From Rhodocyclaceae bacterium (GTDB lineage: Bacteria; Pseudomonadota; Gammaproteobacteria; Burkholderiales; Rhodocyclaceae): a DNA stretch of 54,285 nt. Positions within the stretch are counted from its first letter, which is position 1. The number at the start of each line of letters is the position of its first letter. The translations under genes were made by a program, and so were the position numbers. Shown here piece after piece: positions 1-7,372 of this stretch. Location of the stretch: NCBI GenBank assembly GCA_028714035.1, contig JAQTNA010000030.1:1-54285 (forward strand). Reading direction: 5' to 3'. The notes beneath the pieces are model-generated. The model was not told the DNA's origin and made no database searches. It was given only the letters and a program-made list of their open reading frames with translations.

Positions 1-149
1 GGCCGGGCACCGGGCGGCGCCAGCCGTTCGATGGACAGCACCTCCGCGCCCAGGTCGGCCAGGAACATGGCGGCAAAAGGCGCCGGCCCCAGGGCGGCGA
101 ATTCCAGTACCTTCAGGCCGGCGAGCGGTCCGTTAGAACGAGAAGTCAT
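1..149 (-). CDS. CaiB/BaiF family CoA-transferase or alpha-methylacyl-CoA racemase, N-terminal fragment
   Basis: Only the first 49 codons lie in the window; the gene runs off the left edge. The translated start contains [20 protein letters not shown] followed by [15 protein letters not shown], the conserved opening of class III CoA-transferases and alpha-methylacyl-CoA racemases. These act in the cytoplasm on acyl-CoA esters, either moving CoA between acids or epimerising 2-methylacyl-CoAs. The gene points the same way as the acyl-CoA dehydrogenase, thiolase and hydroxyacyl-CoA dehydrogenase behind it, which fits branched-chain acyl-CoA degradation. Transferase and racemase cannot be told apart from this fragment. 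Confidence 0.8.
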   Translation of the reverse strand, partial: MTSRSNGPLAGLKVLEFAALGPAPFAAMFLADLGAEVLSIERLAPPGAR

Positions 150-168
150 CGTCCGCGGAAACGCAGCT

Positions 169-295
169 TGAACCGCAGAGGCGCGGAGGCGCAGAGGAAA
201 ATCTTTTCAATCAACACTTCAATACCCTTCTGACAGGCGCCCAGGGTTGGGTGACTCATGGTTTTTCCTGCGCCCTCTGCGTCTCTGCGGTGAAA
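169..295. repeat. Intergenic palindromic repeat, family A, copy 1
   Basis: The left arm (about 169-199) reads gaaccgcagaggcgcgg and continues with a gcgcagagg word; the right arm (about 266-293) is its near reverse complement. The roughly 65 nt spacer ends in a tggtttttc stretch shared with the other copies. The element fills almost the whole gap between the CoA-transferase and the acyl-CoA dehydrogenase. Other copies lie at 8435-8567, 17787-17921 and 54058-54176. Confidence 0.85.
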
Positions 296-297
296 AA

Positions 298-1434
298 TTA
301 TTGTTGGGCCAGGGCGCGGCCGATCACCAAGCGCTGGATGTCGTTGGCGCCTTCGTAGATCTGGCAGATGCGCACGTCCCGGTAGATGCGTTCCACCGGG
401 AAGTCGCTCACGTAGCCGTAGCCGCCGTGGATCTGGATGGCGTCGGAGGCCACCTTCTCCGCGATCTCGGAAGCGAACATCTTGGCCATGGAGGCCTCGG
501 TCAGGCAGGGCCGGCCGGCATCCTTCAGGCTGGCGGCGCGCCAGACCATGAGGCGGGCCGCGTCCACCTGGGTCGCCATGTCCGCCAGCCGGAAGTTCAC
601 CGCCTGGTGCTCGATGATGGGCTTGCCGAAGGTCACCCTCTCTTTTGCATAGCGCAGGGCCGCTTCCAGGGCGGCGCGGGCCATGCCCACGGATTGGGCG
701 GCGATGCCGATGCGGCCGGCCTCCAGGTTCGAGAGCGCGATGCGGTAGCCGTCGCCCTCGGCGCCCAGGAGGGCGGAGGCGGGCACGCGGCAGTTCTCGA
801 ACAAAATCTGGGCCGTGTCGGAAGCCTTCTGGCCCAGTTTCTCCTCGATCCTCGCCACGATGTAGCCGGGGGTGGCGGTGGGGACCAGGAAGCAGGAGAT
901 GCCCTTCTTGCCCGCGGCCTTGTCGGTGACGGCGAAGACGATGGCCACGTCGGCGTACTTGCCGGTGGTGATGAACTGCTTCACCCCGTTCAGCACGAAG
1001 TGGTCGCCATCCTTGTCGGCACGGGTGGTGATGGCGGCAGCGTCCGATCCGGTGTGGGGCTCGGTGAGACAGAAGCAGCCCAGGGCATCCCCGGTGGCGA
1101 GCCGGGTCAGCCATTCCTGTTTCTGGGCCTCGCTGCCGTACTTCATGGTGATGCCGCAGGCCAGGGAGTTCTGCACGCTGACGATGGTGGAGGTGGCCCC
1201 GTCGCCCGCGGCGATCTCCTCCAGCATCAGCACCAGGCTCATGTAGTCCATACCGGCGCCGCCGTATTCCTCCGGCACCACCACCCCCAGGGCGCCCAGG
1301 GCGCCCAGTTCCTTCAGCGCCTCGGCCGGGAAGGTATGGTTCCGGTCCCACTCCGTCGCGAACGGCGCCAGCCGCTCGGCGGCGAACTGGCGCATGGTGT
1401 CGCGGATCATTTCCTGCTCTTCGTTGAGGATCAT
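298..1434 (-). CDS. Acyl-CoA dehydrogenase
   Basis: This 378-residue flavoenzyme catalyses FAD-dependent alpha,beta-dehydrogenation of an acyl-CoA, passing electrons to electron-transfer flavoprotein. The N-terminal helical domain starts MILNEEQEMIRDTMRQFA. The FAD-binding middle domain has the signature CFCLTEPHTGSDAAA, and the C-terminal helical domain ends with IHGGYGYVSDFPVERIYRD and QIYEGANDIQRL, where Glu361 is the expected catalytic base. Length is normal for short/medium or branched-chain members. An AGGAG site precedes the ATG. It is co-oriented with the thiolase and SDR genes; chain-length specificity cannot be read from sequence alone. Confidence 0.93.
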   Translation of the reverse strand: MILNEEQEMIRDTMRQFAAERLAPFATEWDRNHTFPAEALKELGALGALGVVVPEEYGGAGMDYMSLVLMLEEIAAGDGATSTIVSVQNSLACGITMKYGSEAQKQEWLTRLATGDALGCFCLTEPHTGSDAAAITTRADKDGDHFVLNGVKQFITTGKYADVAIVFAVTDKAAGKKGISCFLVPTATPGYIVARIEEKLGQKASDTAQILFENCRVPASALLGAEGDGYRIALSNLEAGRIGIAAQSVGMARAALEAALRYAKERVTFGKPIIEHQAVNFRLADMATQVDAARLMVWRAASLKDAGRPCLTEASMAKMFASEIAEKVASDAIQIHGGYGYVSDFPVERIYRDVRICQIYEGANDIQRLVIGRALAQQ

Positions 1435-1468
1435 CGAAAACTCCTGTTGGGGAAACCCCGAAATTCAA

Positions 1469-1613
1469 AACCTCACCGCAAAGGCGCGAAGGCGCAGAGG
1501 GCCGCAAAGAAAAGCAATACAAAACAAAAATGAAAACCCGCGATTTCGGTCAAGTCTGGTGTTCACGATTTCCTTTGCGTAACTTCGCGTTCTTTGCGCC
1601 TTTGCGGTGAGGT
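1469..1613. repeat. Intergenic palindromic repeat, family B, full copy
   Basis: The left arm (about 1469-1513) contains cctcaccgcaaaggcgcg and then gaaggcgcagagg; the right arm (about 1569-1613) is its reverse complement with a few changes. About 55 nt of AT-richer spacer separate the arms. The plan is that of family A with different words. A single arm of this family recurs at 50988-51037. Confidence 0.8.
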
Positions 1614-1624
1614 GTTTCGTTTCT

Positions 1625-2815
1625 TCAAACCATTTCAAAGGCCATGGCCGTCGCTTCGCCGCCGCCTATGCACAGGCTGGCGATGCCGCGCTTGCCGCCG
1701 GTCTTCTTCAGGGCGCCGAGCAGGGTGACGATGATGCGGGCGCCGGAGGCGCCGATGGGGTGGCCCAGGGCACAGGCGCCGCCGTGGATGTTCACCTTGG
1801 CTGAATCCAGCTTCAGGTCATGGATGGCGGCCATGGTCACCACGGCGAAGGCTTCGTTGATTTCCCACAGGTCCACGTCCGCAGCGTTCCAGCCGATCTT
1901 GGCCAGGAGTTTCTCCATGGCGCCCACGGGGGCCGTGGGGAAGAGGGCCGGGGCATGGGCGTGGGTGGTGTGGCCCAGGATGGTGGCGATGGGTGTCAGC
2001 CCCAGCCTTTCCGCCGTGGAGCGGCGCATCATCACCAGGGCCGCGCCGCCGTCGGAGATGGAGCTGGAATTGGCCGGGGTCACCGTGCCGTCCTTCTTGA
2101 ACGCCGGCTTGAGCGAGGGAATCTTCTCGATGTTGGCCTTGGGCGGCTGCTCGTCGTCCGTGATGATGACCTCGCCCTTGCGGCCGGCCACGGTCACCGG
2201 GGCGATCTCCCACTGGAAGGAGCCGTCCTTGATGGCGGCTTGCGCCCGGGTGGTGGAGGTGATGGCGAAGGCGTCCTGGGCCTCCCGGGTGAAGCCGTAG
2301 CTCGTGGCGCAATCCTCGGCGAAGGTGCCCATGAGGCGGCCCCGGTTCTCCTTGGAGTAACTGTCTTCCAGGCCGTCCATGAACATGTGGTCAATGACCT
2401 GGCCGTGTCCCAGGCGGTAGCCGCCCCGGGCCTTGGGCAGCATGTAGGGGGCGTTGCTCATGGATTCCATGCCGCCGGCCACCATCACGTCGTTGCTGCC
2501 GGCCAGGAGCAGGTCGTGGGCCAGCATGGTGGCCTTCATGCCGGAGCCGCACACCTTGCTGATGGTGGTGCAACCGGCGGAGAGCGGCATGCCGGCCAGG
2601 AGCGCGGCCTGGCGCGCCGGCGCCTGGCCCAGGCCCGCGGGCAGCACGCAGCCCATGAGGATTTCCTGCACGGCGTCCGGGGCCAGGCCGGAACGCTCCA
2701 CGGCCGCCTTGATGGCCACGCTGCCCAACTGGGGCGCGGTCAGGCTGGCGAAATCACCCTGAAAACCGCCCATGGGCGTGCGGGCGGCGGAAACGATAAC
2801 GATGGGATCGGTCAT
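1625..2815 (-). CDS. Acetyl-CoA acetyltransferase (thiolase)
   Basis: This 396-residue thiolase either condenses two acetyl-CoA or cleaves 3-ketoacyl-CoA. The nucleophile Cys89 lies in SKVCGSGMKAT, His352 in GGACALGHPIGASGAR, and the second catalytic Cys382 in ASLCIGGGEATAM. The length and the start MTDPIVIVSAARTPMGGF are typical. It sits between the acyl-CoA dehydrogenase and the 3-hydroxyacyl-CoA dehydrogenase on the same strand, so a degradative thiolase of a beta-oxidation-like spiral is the likely role. A biosynthetic (polyhydroxyalkanoate-type) role cannot be excluded from the sequence, but the context argues against it. Confidence 0.93.
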   Translation of the reverse strand: MTDPIVIVSAARTPMGGFQGDFASLTAPQLGSVAIKAAVERSGLAPDAVQEILMGCVLPAGLGQAPARQAALLAGMPLSAGCTTISKVCGSGMKATMLAHDLLLAGSNDVMVAGGMESMSNAPYMLPKARGGYRLGHGQVIDHMFMDGLEDSYSKENRGRLMGTFAEDCATSYGFTREAQDAFAITSTTRAQAAIKDGSFQWEIAPVTVAGRKGEVIITDDEQPPKANIEKIPSLKPAFKKDGTVTPANSSSISDGGAALVMMRRSTAERLGLTPIATILGHTTHAHAPALFPTAPVGAMEKLLAKIGWNAADVDLWEINEAFAVVTMAAIHDLKLDSAKVNIHGGACALGHPIGASGARIIVTLLGALKKTGGKRGIASLCIGGGEATAMAFEMV

Positions 2816-2830
2816 GGCTCTTCCTTTTCT

Positions 2831-2886
2831 GTAGGGGCGAACTTGTTCGCCCGAAACTATTCAAGGTCGAATGAATTCGACCCTAC
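2831..2886. repeat. Intergenic palindromic repeat, family D
   Basis: The stretch starts gtaggggcgaacttgttcgc and ends tcgaatgaattcgaccctac. It is a compound palindrome: each half is itself a hairpin, and the outer gtaggg/ccctac ends pair. It fills the gap between thiolase and SDR genes. No second copy was found in this window. Confidence 0.7.
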
Positions 2887-2892
2887 ATTTCG

Positions 2893-3657
2893 TTATTTCG
2901 CCGCCATGCGGATGGCGCCGTCCAGGCGGATGACTTCGCCGTTCAGGTAGCCGTTGGCGAAGATGTGCTCCACCAGGGCGGCGTATTCGGAAGGCTTGCC
3001 CATGCGCGGCGGGAAGGGGACGGTCTTGCCCAGGGCATCCTGTACCTCCTGGGGCATGCCGGTGAGCATGGGGGTTTCCATGATGCCGGGGGCGATGGTC
3101 ACCACCCGGATGCCGAAACGGGCCAGTTCCCGGGCCGCGGGCAGGGTGAGCGCCACCACGCCGCCCTTGGAGGCGGCATAGGCGGCCTGGCCGATCTGGC
3201 CGTCAAAGGCGGCCACCGAGGCGGTATTCACGATCACGCCGCGCTCGCCGCCTTGTTCCGGTTCGCTCTTGCTCATCAGGTCGGCCGCCAGGCGCATCAT
3301 GTTGAAGGTGCCGATGAGGTTGATGCCCACCACCTTGGAGAAGGACTCCAGCCGGTGCGGCGCCTCGCGCCCCACCACCTTCTCGGCGGGCGCCACGCCG
3401 GCGCAACTCACCAGGCCGCGCACCACGCCCATCTCGCTCGCCGCCTTGAAGGCCGCCTCGGCGCTGGCGCCATCCGTCACGTCGGTGGCGCAGAAGCGGG
3501 CGCTCGGCCCCAGGGCCGCCGCCCTGGCTTTGCCGGCCTCCTTGTTCACGTCCGCCAGCAGCACCTTGCCGCCCCGCGCCACGATCATTTCCGCCGTCGC
3601 GGCACCGAGACCGGAACCCGCGCCGGTGACCACGAAAACCCTGTCCTTGATTTGCAT
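2893..3657 (-). CDS. 3-hydroxyacyl-CoA dehydrogenase, short-chain dehydrogenase/reductase type (HSD10-like)
   Basis: The 254-residue protein has a classical SDR layout: NAD-binding [11 protein letters not shown] near residues 10-20, Ser147 in [10 protein letters not shown], and the Tyr160-x3-Lys164 pair in YAASKGG. The string [20 protein letters not shown] is characteristic of type II 3-hydroxyacyl-CoA dehydrogenases, which oxidise L-3-hydroxyacyl-CoA with NAD. I chose the ATG at 3657 because AAGGAG lies just upstream on the minus strand; a longer frame to 3723 would run into repeat E. With its neighbours it supplies the third and fourth steps of an acyl-CoA degradation spiral; no enoyl-CoA hydratase is visible here. 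Confidence 0.9.
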   Translation of the reverse strand: MQIKDRVFVVTGAGSGLGAATAEMIVARGGKVLLADVNKEAGKARAAALGPSARFCATDVTDGASAEAAFKAASEMGVVRGLVSCAGVAPAEKVVGREAPHRLESFSKVVGINLIGTFNMMRLAADLMSKSEPEQGGERGVIVNTASVAAFDGQIGQAAYAASKGGVVALTLPAARELARFGIRVVTIAPGIMETPMLTGMPQEVQDALGKTVPFPPRMGKPSEYAALVEHIFANGYLNGEVIRLDGAIRMAAK

Positions 3658-3671
3658 CTTTGTCTGCTCCT

Positions 3672-3719
3672 TGTAGGGAGGGCTGTCGCCCGCCATGGTC
3701 GGCTGAAGCCGACCCCACA
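3672..3719. repeat. Intergenic palindromic repeat, family E
   Basis: The stretch opens tgtagggagggctgtcgccc, continues with the hairpin ggtcggctgaagccgacc and closes with ccaca. It lies directly upstream of the SDR ribosome-binding site. It resembles family C in its tcggct/agccga core but differs in its flanks. Confidence 0.65.
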
Positions 3720-3832
3720 CCAAACGGAAAAGCGCCAGTCTAGGTAGATGGCCGCCAGCTTGCCATGCCGAAAGCGATCAATGTGGATGATAGAATTTGC
3801 CACCCCTCGAATCGGGCATCCGCAGGACGGGC

Positions 3833-3912
3833 TGTAGGATGGGGTGAGCGTAGCGAACCGCATCAGAGGCCGGCTATTCACGGTGCGGTTCGTCCCTCAC
3901 CACACCCTACGG
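3833..3912. repeat. Intergenic palindromic repeat, family F
   Basis: The arm tgtaggatggggtgagcg plus tagcgaaccgcat is matched in reverse by gtgcggttcgtccctcacc plus acaccctacgg. The spacer is about 18 nt. Words of the gtaggatgggt type are a known class of intergenic repeat in proteobacteria. No gene is seen in 3724-4057; this repeat and the neighbouring family C pair fill most of that interval. Confidence 0.75.
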
Positions 3913-3948
3913 TTTTTCAGCCCGACAAGAGCATGTGCGAAGGCCGGT

Positions 3949-4022
3949 GTCGGGCTGAAGCCCGACCTACAGACCTACGGATATGTGGCGATGAAGCGCC
4001 GTAGGTCGGGCTTCAGCCCGAC
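3949..4022. repeat. Intergenic palindromic repeat, family C, inverted pair
   Basis: The 22-mer at 3949-3970 (gtcgggctgaagcccgac plus ctac) and the one at 4001-4022 are exact reverse complements, and each is itself a palindrome with a gaa or ttc loop. About 30 nt lie between them. A single unit recurs at 14726-14743 and a variant at 47763-47788. Confidence 0.85.
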
Positions 4023-4057
4023 AGGAACGGCTATGTAACCCAGGAACGCGACATCCA

Positions 4058-5128
4058 ATGAGCGGCAACAGCGAAAAAGGCACCATCGCCATCAGCTTCG
4101 TGCAGGAAGCCCTGGCCGGCGTGCGGGCGCGGGGGCTGGACGCCGGGGCCATGCTCGCCGCCGCCGGCATCTCCCCGGAACTGCTCACCACCCCCCTGGC
4201 GCGGGTGTCGTCCGACCACTACGGCGCGCTCTGGCATCTCATCGCGCAGGCCCTGGACGACGAGTTCTTCGGCATGGACAGCCGGCCCATGAAGGTGGGC
4301 AGCTTCACCCTCCTGTGCCATGCGGTGATCCACGGCGATACCCTGGAGCGGGCGTTGAGGCGGGCCCTGCGCTTCCTGCGCCTGGTGCTGGACGATCTGG
4401 AGGGCGAACTGGTCCGGGAGGGCGACACGGCCCGGGTGGTGCTGAGGGAGCGGGGCGAACCCCGCCGGGCCTTCGCCTACGGTACCTTCCTCATCATTTT
4501 GCACGGCCTGGCCTGCTGGCTGGCGGGGCGGCGCATTCCCCTCCTGCGGGCGGACTTCCGTTGCGCGGAGCCCGCCTTCAGCCCGGAATGGCGGGTGCTA
4601 TTTTCGCCCGAGCTGCATTTTTCCCAGGGGCGAACGGGCATCAGCTTCGCCGCCGAATACCTGGACATGCCCAACATCCAGAACGAGCGGACCATGAAGG
4701 AATTCCTGAGGAGCGCGCCGGCCAACTTCCTGGTGAAATACAAGAACAGCGCCGGCCTCACCGCCCGCATTCGCAGGCGCCTCCGGGAGATGCCGCCGGA
4801 TGCCTGGCCCGATTTCGATACCCTGGCCCGGCAACTGCACGCCTCGCCGGCCACCCTACGCCGCCATCTGGACCGGGAAGGGCAGTCCTACCGGACGCTC
4901 AAGGACGACCTGCGCCGCGACCTGGCCATCGGTTTCCTCAGCCATACCGAAACCAGCGTGACCGACATCGGCGCCAAGCTGGGCTTTGCCGAATCCAGCG
5001 CCTTCCACCGCGCCTTCAAGAAATGGACCGGCGCGAGTCCGGGGGAATACCGGCACACGCTTGTCGCGAGCCCCTCGCCCCAACCCTCTCCCCGCGGGCG
5101 GGGCGAGGGGGAACGTCAGGGACGCTGA
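4058..5128 (+). CDS. AraC family transcriptional regulator (OruR/ArgR-type)
   Basis: This 356-residue DNA-binding regulator has an N-terminal arabinose-binding-like ligand domain (about residues 20-210). A C-terminal AraC double helix-turn-helix (about 250-335) includes LARQLHASPATLRRHLDREG and the second-helix signature DIGAKLGFAESSAFHRAFKK. It is divergent from the acyl-CoA degradation genes and probably controls them; the inducer is unknown. The last 20 or so residues (SPSPQPSPRGRGEGE and onward) are encoded by a family G intergenic repeat, so the protein is longer than its fold needs. It ends 22 nt before the convergent SIMPL gene. Confidence 0.88.
   Translation: MSGNSEKGTIAISFVQEALAGVRARGLDAGAMLAAAGISPELLTTPLARVSSDHYGALWHLIAQALDDEFFGMDSRPMKVGSFTLLCHAVIHGDTLERALRRALRFLRLVLDDLEGELVREGDTARVVLRERGEPRRAFAYGTFLIILHGLACWLAGRRIPLLRADFRCAEPAFSPEWRVLFSPELHFSQGRTGISFAAEYLDMPNIQNERTMKEFLRSAPANFLVKYKNSAGLTARIRRRLREMPPDAWPDFDTLARQLHASPATLRRHLDREGQSYRTLKDDLRRDLAIGFLSHTETSVTDIGAKLGFAESSAFHRAFKKWTGASPGEYRHTLVASPSPQPSPRGRGEGERQGR
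5071..5110. repeat. Intergenic-type repeat, family G, copy 1 (inside the AraC gene end)
   Basis: The sequence cccctcgccccaaccctctc followed by cccgcgggcggggcgaggg is an imperfect palindrome. A related unit lies at 30676-30715 between gcvPA and gcvPB. Here it overlaps the last codons of the AraC regulator. Confidence 0.75.
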
Positions 5129-5150
5129 TCCGCCCCGAATCGGCTCGCAC

Positions 5151-5828
5151 CTATTCCAGTTCGATCTGCCCCGAGACGGTGACGCTGATCTGGCTCTCTC
5201 CGGCCTCCACGGGAAGGGCGTCCGAGGCCATGGCGACCCGAGCCTGGAAGGCGATGGGCGGGCGGCCGCCACCGGCGTTGCCGATGTTCATGGTCTTGAG
5301 CTTCCAGGACTTGTGCAGGCTGCCCGCCACCAGCTTCGCCCTGGCCTCGAAGGCGGCCAGGGCATCCACGATGACCGCGTCCTCCACCTTGTGATGGGTC
5401 TCGGGCGAGGGCATGAAGGCGACCTGGCCGACGCCCATGCTTCCCTGCAACTGCCCCAGGAGTTCGGTGAGGGCGGTGATGTCCCGGGATTCCAGCTGTA
5501 GATTGGAGCGCATGCGCCAGCCGGTGATGCGCCCCGCCTTGTCGTAATTGGGCCAGGTGTGGGTGCCGGCGCTCTGCACCTTGACCGTGGGATAGGCCCG
5601 GGCGCCGGCGAGCGCTTGGGCGATGACGCCATTTACCTTCTTCGCCAGATCCCGGGGATTGGCATCCGAGGCCTCGCTGAAGGCGGAGGCGCGGGCCAGG
5701 TCGTTGGGGGCCGTGCGGCTGGCCTCGGCCGACAGCTCGATCAGGGTGCCCTGGGGCTTGGCCGCCTCGGCCGCCTGGGTGGCGCCGGAGGCCAGCACCA
5801 GGAAGAGGATGGGAAGCAGTGTACGCAT
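5151..5828 (-). CDS. SIMPL domain (DUF541) exported protein
   Basis: The 225-residue product has a signal peptide (MRTLLPILFLVLASGATQA) and one SIMPL/DUF541 domain over most of the mature chain. SIMPL proteins are periplasmic or membrane-associated with no settled biochemical activity. The domain is recognised from the opening GTLIELSAEASRTAPNDLAR, the central ALAGARAYPTVKVQSAG segment and the closing beta strand ISVTVSGQIELE. The start at 5828 gives an intact signal peptide and lies 5 nt after the stop of the zinc-ribbon gene, so the two are probably co-transcribed. Confidence 0.82.
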   Translation of the reverse strand: MRTLLPILFLVLASGATQAAEAAKPQGTLIELSAEASRTAPNDLARASAFSEASDANPRDLAKKVNGVIAQALAGARAYPTVKVQSAGTHTWPNYDKAGRITGWRMRSNLQLESRDITALTELLGQLQGSMGVGQVAFMPSPETHHKVEDAVIVDALAAFEARAKLVAGSLHKSWKLKTMNIGNAGGGRPPIAFQARVAMASDALPVEAGESQISVTVSGQIELE

Positions 5829-5833
5829 CGCTG

Positions 5834-6481
5834 TCACCCGGCCTTCTGACCGCATTCCGGACAGAAGCGGGAACCGGCGGGTAAAGCCGCGCCGCAGCCG
5901 GCGCAGGTGTCGCTGGAGGCCAGCTTGTGGCCGCAGGATGGGCAGAACTTGGCGCCGTGGGTCTCGGCGTGGCAGGCGGGGCAGACCAGTTGTCGGTCCC
6001 GGCCCACGTCCCGGGTGCCGCCCCGTTTCTGGCCCTCCATCGCGGCATTCTCGGTGGCGGCCTGGATCTCGCCCTGGTTGCGCGCCGCCTCGATTTCCAC
6101 CTCCACGTCCGGCGCGCAGTTGTAGCACAGGCCCTTGGCGGTGTTCCAGCAGCGGTCGCAGACGTAGCCCTGGCACTTGCCGCAGCGGTGGAAATGGTGC
6201 TTGGCGTTTTCTATGGCCTTCACGAAGGCCTCGTCCCGGGCATGGCCGAAACCCGCCTGGGCCAGTCCATCCACCGCGGAGCCCACGCTGCCCAGCACGC
6301 CGCCGAACATGCCGGCCGCCTTGCCCAGCCAGCCCGAGGCCTGGCCGCTGGTGTAGGACACGAACTCGGAGCGCCAGGTGTCGGAACACCGTTCGCAGTA
6401 GAAGTCGAACTGGAATCCGGCGTTGGTGCCTTGCTGGACAGATAGGTCGCTGAAATTCTTGCTGAACTGGATTTCCGACAT
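5834..6481 (-). CDS. Zinc-ribbon protein with several CxxC knuckles
   Basis: The 215-residue protein is predicted cytoplasmic. It opens MSEIQFSKNFSDLSVQQG and has an early CERC knuckle (FYCERCSDTWRSEF). A glycine-rich middle (AAGMFGGVLGSVGSAVDG) follows, then a RING-like cysteine/histidine cluster (HHFHRCGKCQGYVCDRC). It closes with a double zinc ribbon holding CPAC, CPSC, CAGC and CPEC pairs. Such double ribbons usually support protein-protein or nucleic-acid contacts; I cannot assign a function. The ATG at 6481 was chosen because the ORF upstream of it (to 6562) has no recognisable content. The SIMPL gene follows at once. Confidence 0.78.
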   Translation of the reverse strand: MSEIQFSKNFSDLSVQQGTNAGFQFDFYCERCSDTWRSEFVSYTSGQASGWLGKAAGMFGGVLGSVGSAVDGLAQAGFGHARDEAFVKAIENAKHHFHRCGKCQGYVCDRCWNTAKGLCYNCAPDVEVEIEAARNQGEIQAATENAAMEGQKRGGTRDVGRDRQLVCPACHAETHGAKFCPSCGHKLASSDTCAGCGAALPAGSRFCPECGQKAG

Positions 6482-6586
6482 GGCAGCCCCCGAGCTGGGA
6501 TGGTTGGTGTGGCCGAGCGTGTTCCGCGGATGGTCGTCGAAGTTTACGCCTTCCCGCGGCACTTGTCCGGCATGCGCGGCGGCGCC

Positions 6587-7108
6587 CTACAGGGGCCGCA
6601 GTTCCCGGGCGTAATGCTGCCAGTGAGCGACATAGCGGCTGGCGCTGCCCTGGATGCGCCGGACTTCCTCGTCCGTCAGTTCCCGCACCACCCGCCCGGG
6701 AGAGCCCACCACCAGGGAGCGATCCGGGATGACCTTGCCCTCCGGGATCAGGGTGTTGGCGCCGATGAGGCAATGCCTGCCGATCACCGCCCGGTTGAGG
6801 ATCACGGCCTTGATGCCGATGAGGGCGCCTTCCCGCACGGTGCAGCCGTGGAGCATGGCCAGGTGGCCCACGGTGACGTCCTTTTCCAGCACCAGGGGCA
6901 GGCCGGGGTCGGTGTGCAGGATGGAGCCGTCCTGGATGTTCGTGTTCTCGCCGATGTGGATCAGGTCGTTGTCGCCCCGCAGCACGGCGTTGTACCAGAT
7001 GCTGGCGTGGTTCTCCAGGATCACCGAGCCTATGACGGTGGCGTTGTCCGCGATCCAGCAGTCGCCGCGGATTTCGGGCCGGCGCTCGCCCAGGGCATGA
7101 ATGGCCAT
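6587..7108 (-). CDS. Gamma-carbonic anhydrase family hexapeptide-repeat protein
   Basis: The 173-residue protein is a left-handed beta-helix of the YrdA/PaaY/Cam group. Hexapeptide turns run through [20 protein letters not shown], and the metal-ligand histidines appear in DGSILHTD and [12 protein letters not shown]. The family includes active zinc or iron carbonic anhydrases, but many members lack proven activity, so hydration of CO2 is only possible. The C-terminal helix ([20 protein letters not shown]) is typical. The gene lies 23 nt downstream of the thioredoxin-like gene on the same strand. Confidence 0.87.
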   Translation of the reverse strand: MAIHALGERRPEIRGDCWIADNATVIGSVILENHASIWYNAVLRGDNDLIHIGENTNIQDGSILHTDPGLPLVLEKDVTVGHLAMLHGCTVREGALIGIKAVILNRAVIGRHCLIGANTLIPEGKVIPDRSLVVGSPGRVVRELTDEEVRRIQGSASRYVAHWQHYARELRPL

Positions 7109-7131
7109 TTCGCTCCTCCTCGCCTGGATGC

Positions 7132-7362
7132 CTAAAACCAGCCTTCCACCTTGGCCCGGCTGGGCACGCCGCCGGCGTGCACCACCTGGCCGTCTATCAC
7201 CACGCCGGGCGTGGACAGGACACCGTAGCCCATGATGTCCTGGAGGTCTTCCACCTTCTCCACCTGGATGGAGGCGCCCCGGGCGGCCGCCACTTCTTCC
7301 ACCAGTTTCGCGGTGTTCTTGCAGTTGGCGCAGCCCGTGCCGAGAATTTTCACGATTTTCAT
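7132..7362 (-). CDS. Thioredoxin-like redox-active disulfide protein (small)
   Basis: This 76-residue thioredoxin-fold protein has the active-site motif [10 protein letters not shown] near the N-terminus and the cis-proline segment [10 protein letters not shown]. It belongs to the compact 'redox-active disulfide protein 2' group. The ATG at 7362 is preceded by a GAGGAA site. It starts 10 nt after the permease stop, so the two are translationally close; such pairs with DUF318/ArsP-type permeases are common, suggesting it delivers or reduces the permease substrate. That role is inferred. Confidence 0.87.
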   Translation of the reverse strand: MKIVKILGTGCANCKNTAKLVEEVAAARGASIQVEKVEDLQDIMGYGVLSTPGVVIDGQVVHAGGVPSRAKVEGWF

Positions 7363-7372
7363 GTCTGCTTCC

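Noticed and set aside
3585-3881. Minus-strand small frame over the repeats upstream of the SDR gene
   Set aside because: It overlaps repeat families E and F and translates repeat sequence only.
5151-6773. Single long minus-strand frame joining the zinc-ribbon region and the SIMPL protein
   Set aside because: The upstream part is out of frame with the zinc-ribbon gene; the true genes start at 6481 and 5828 with their own domain boundaries.
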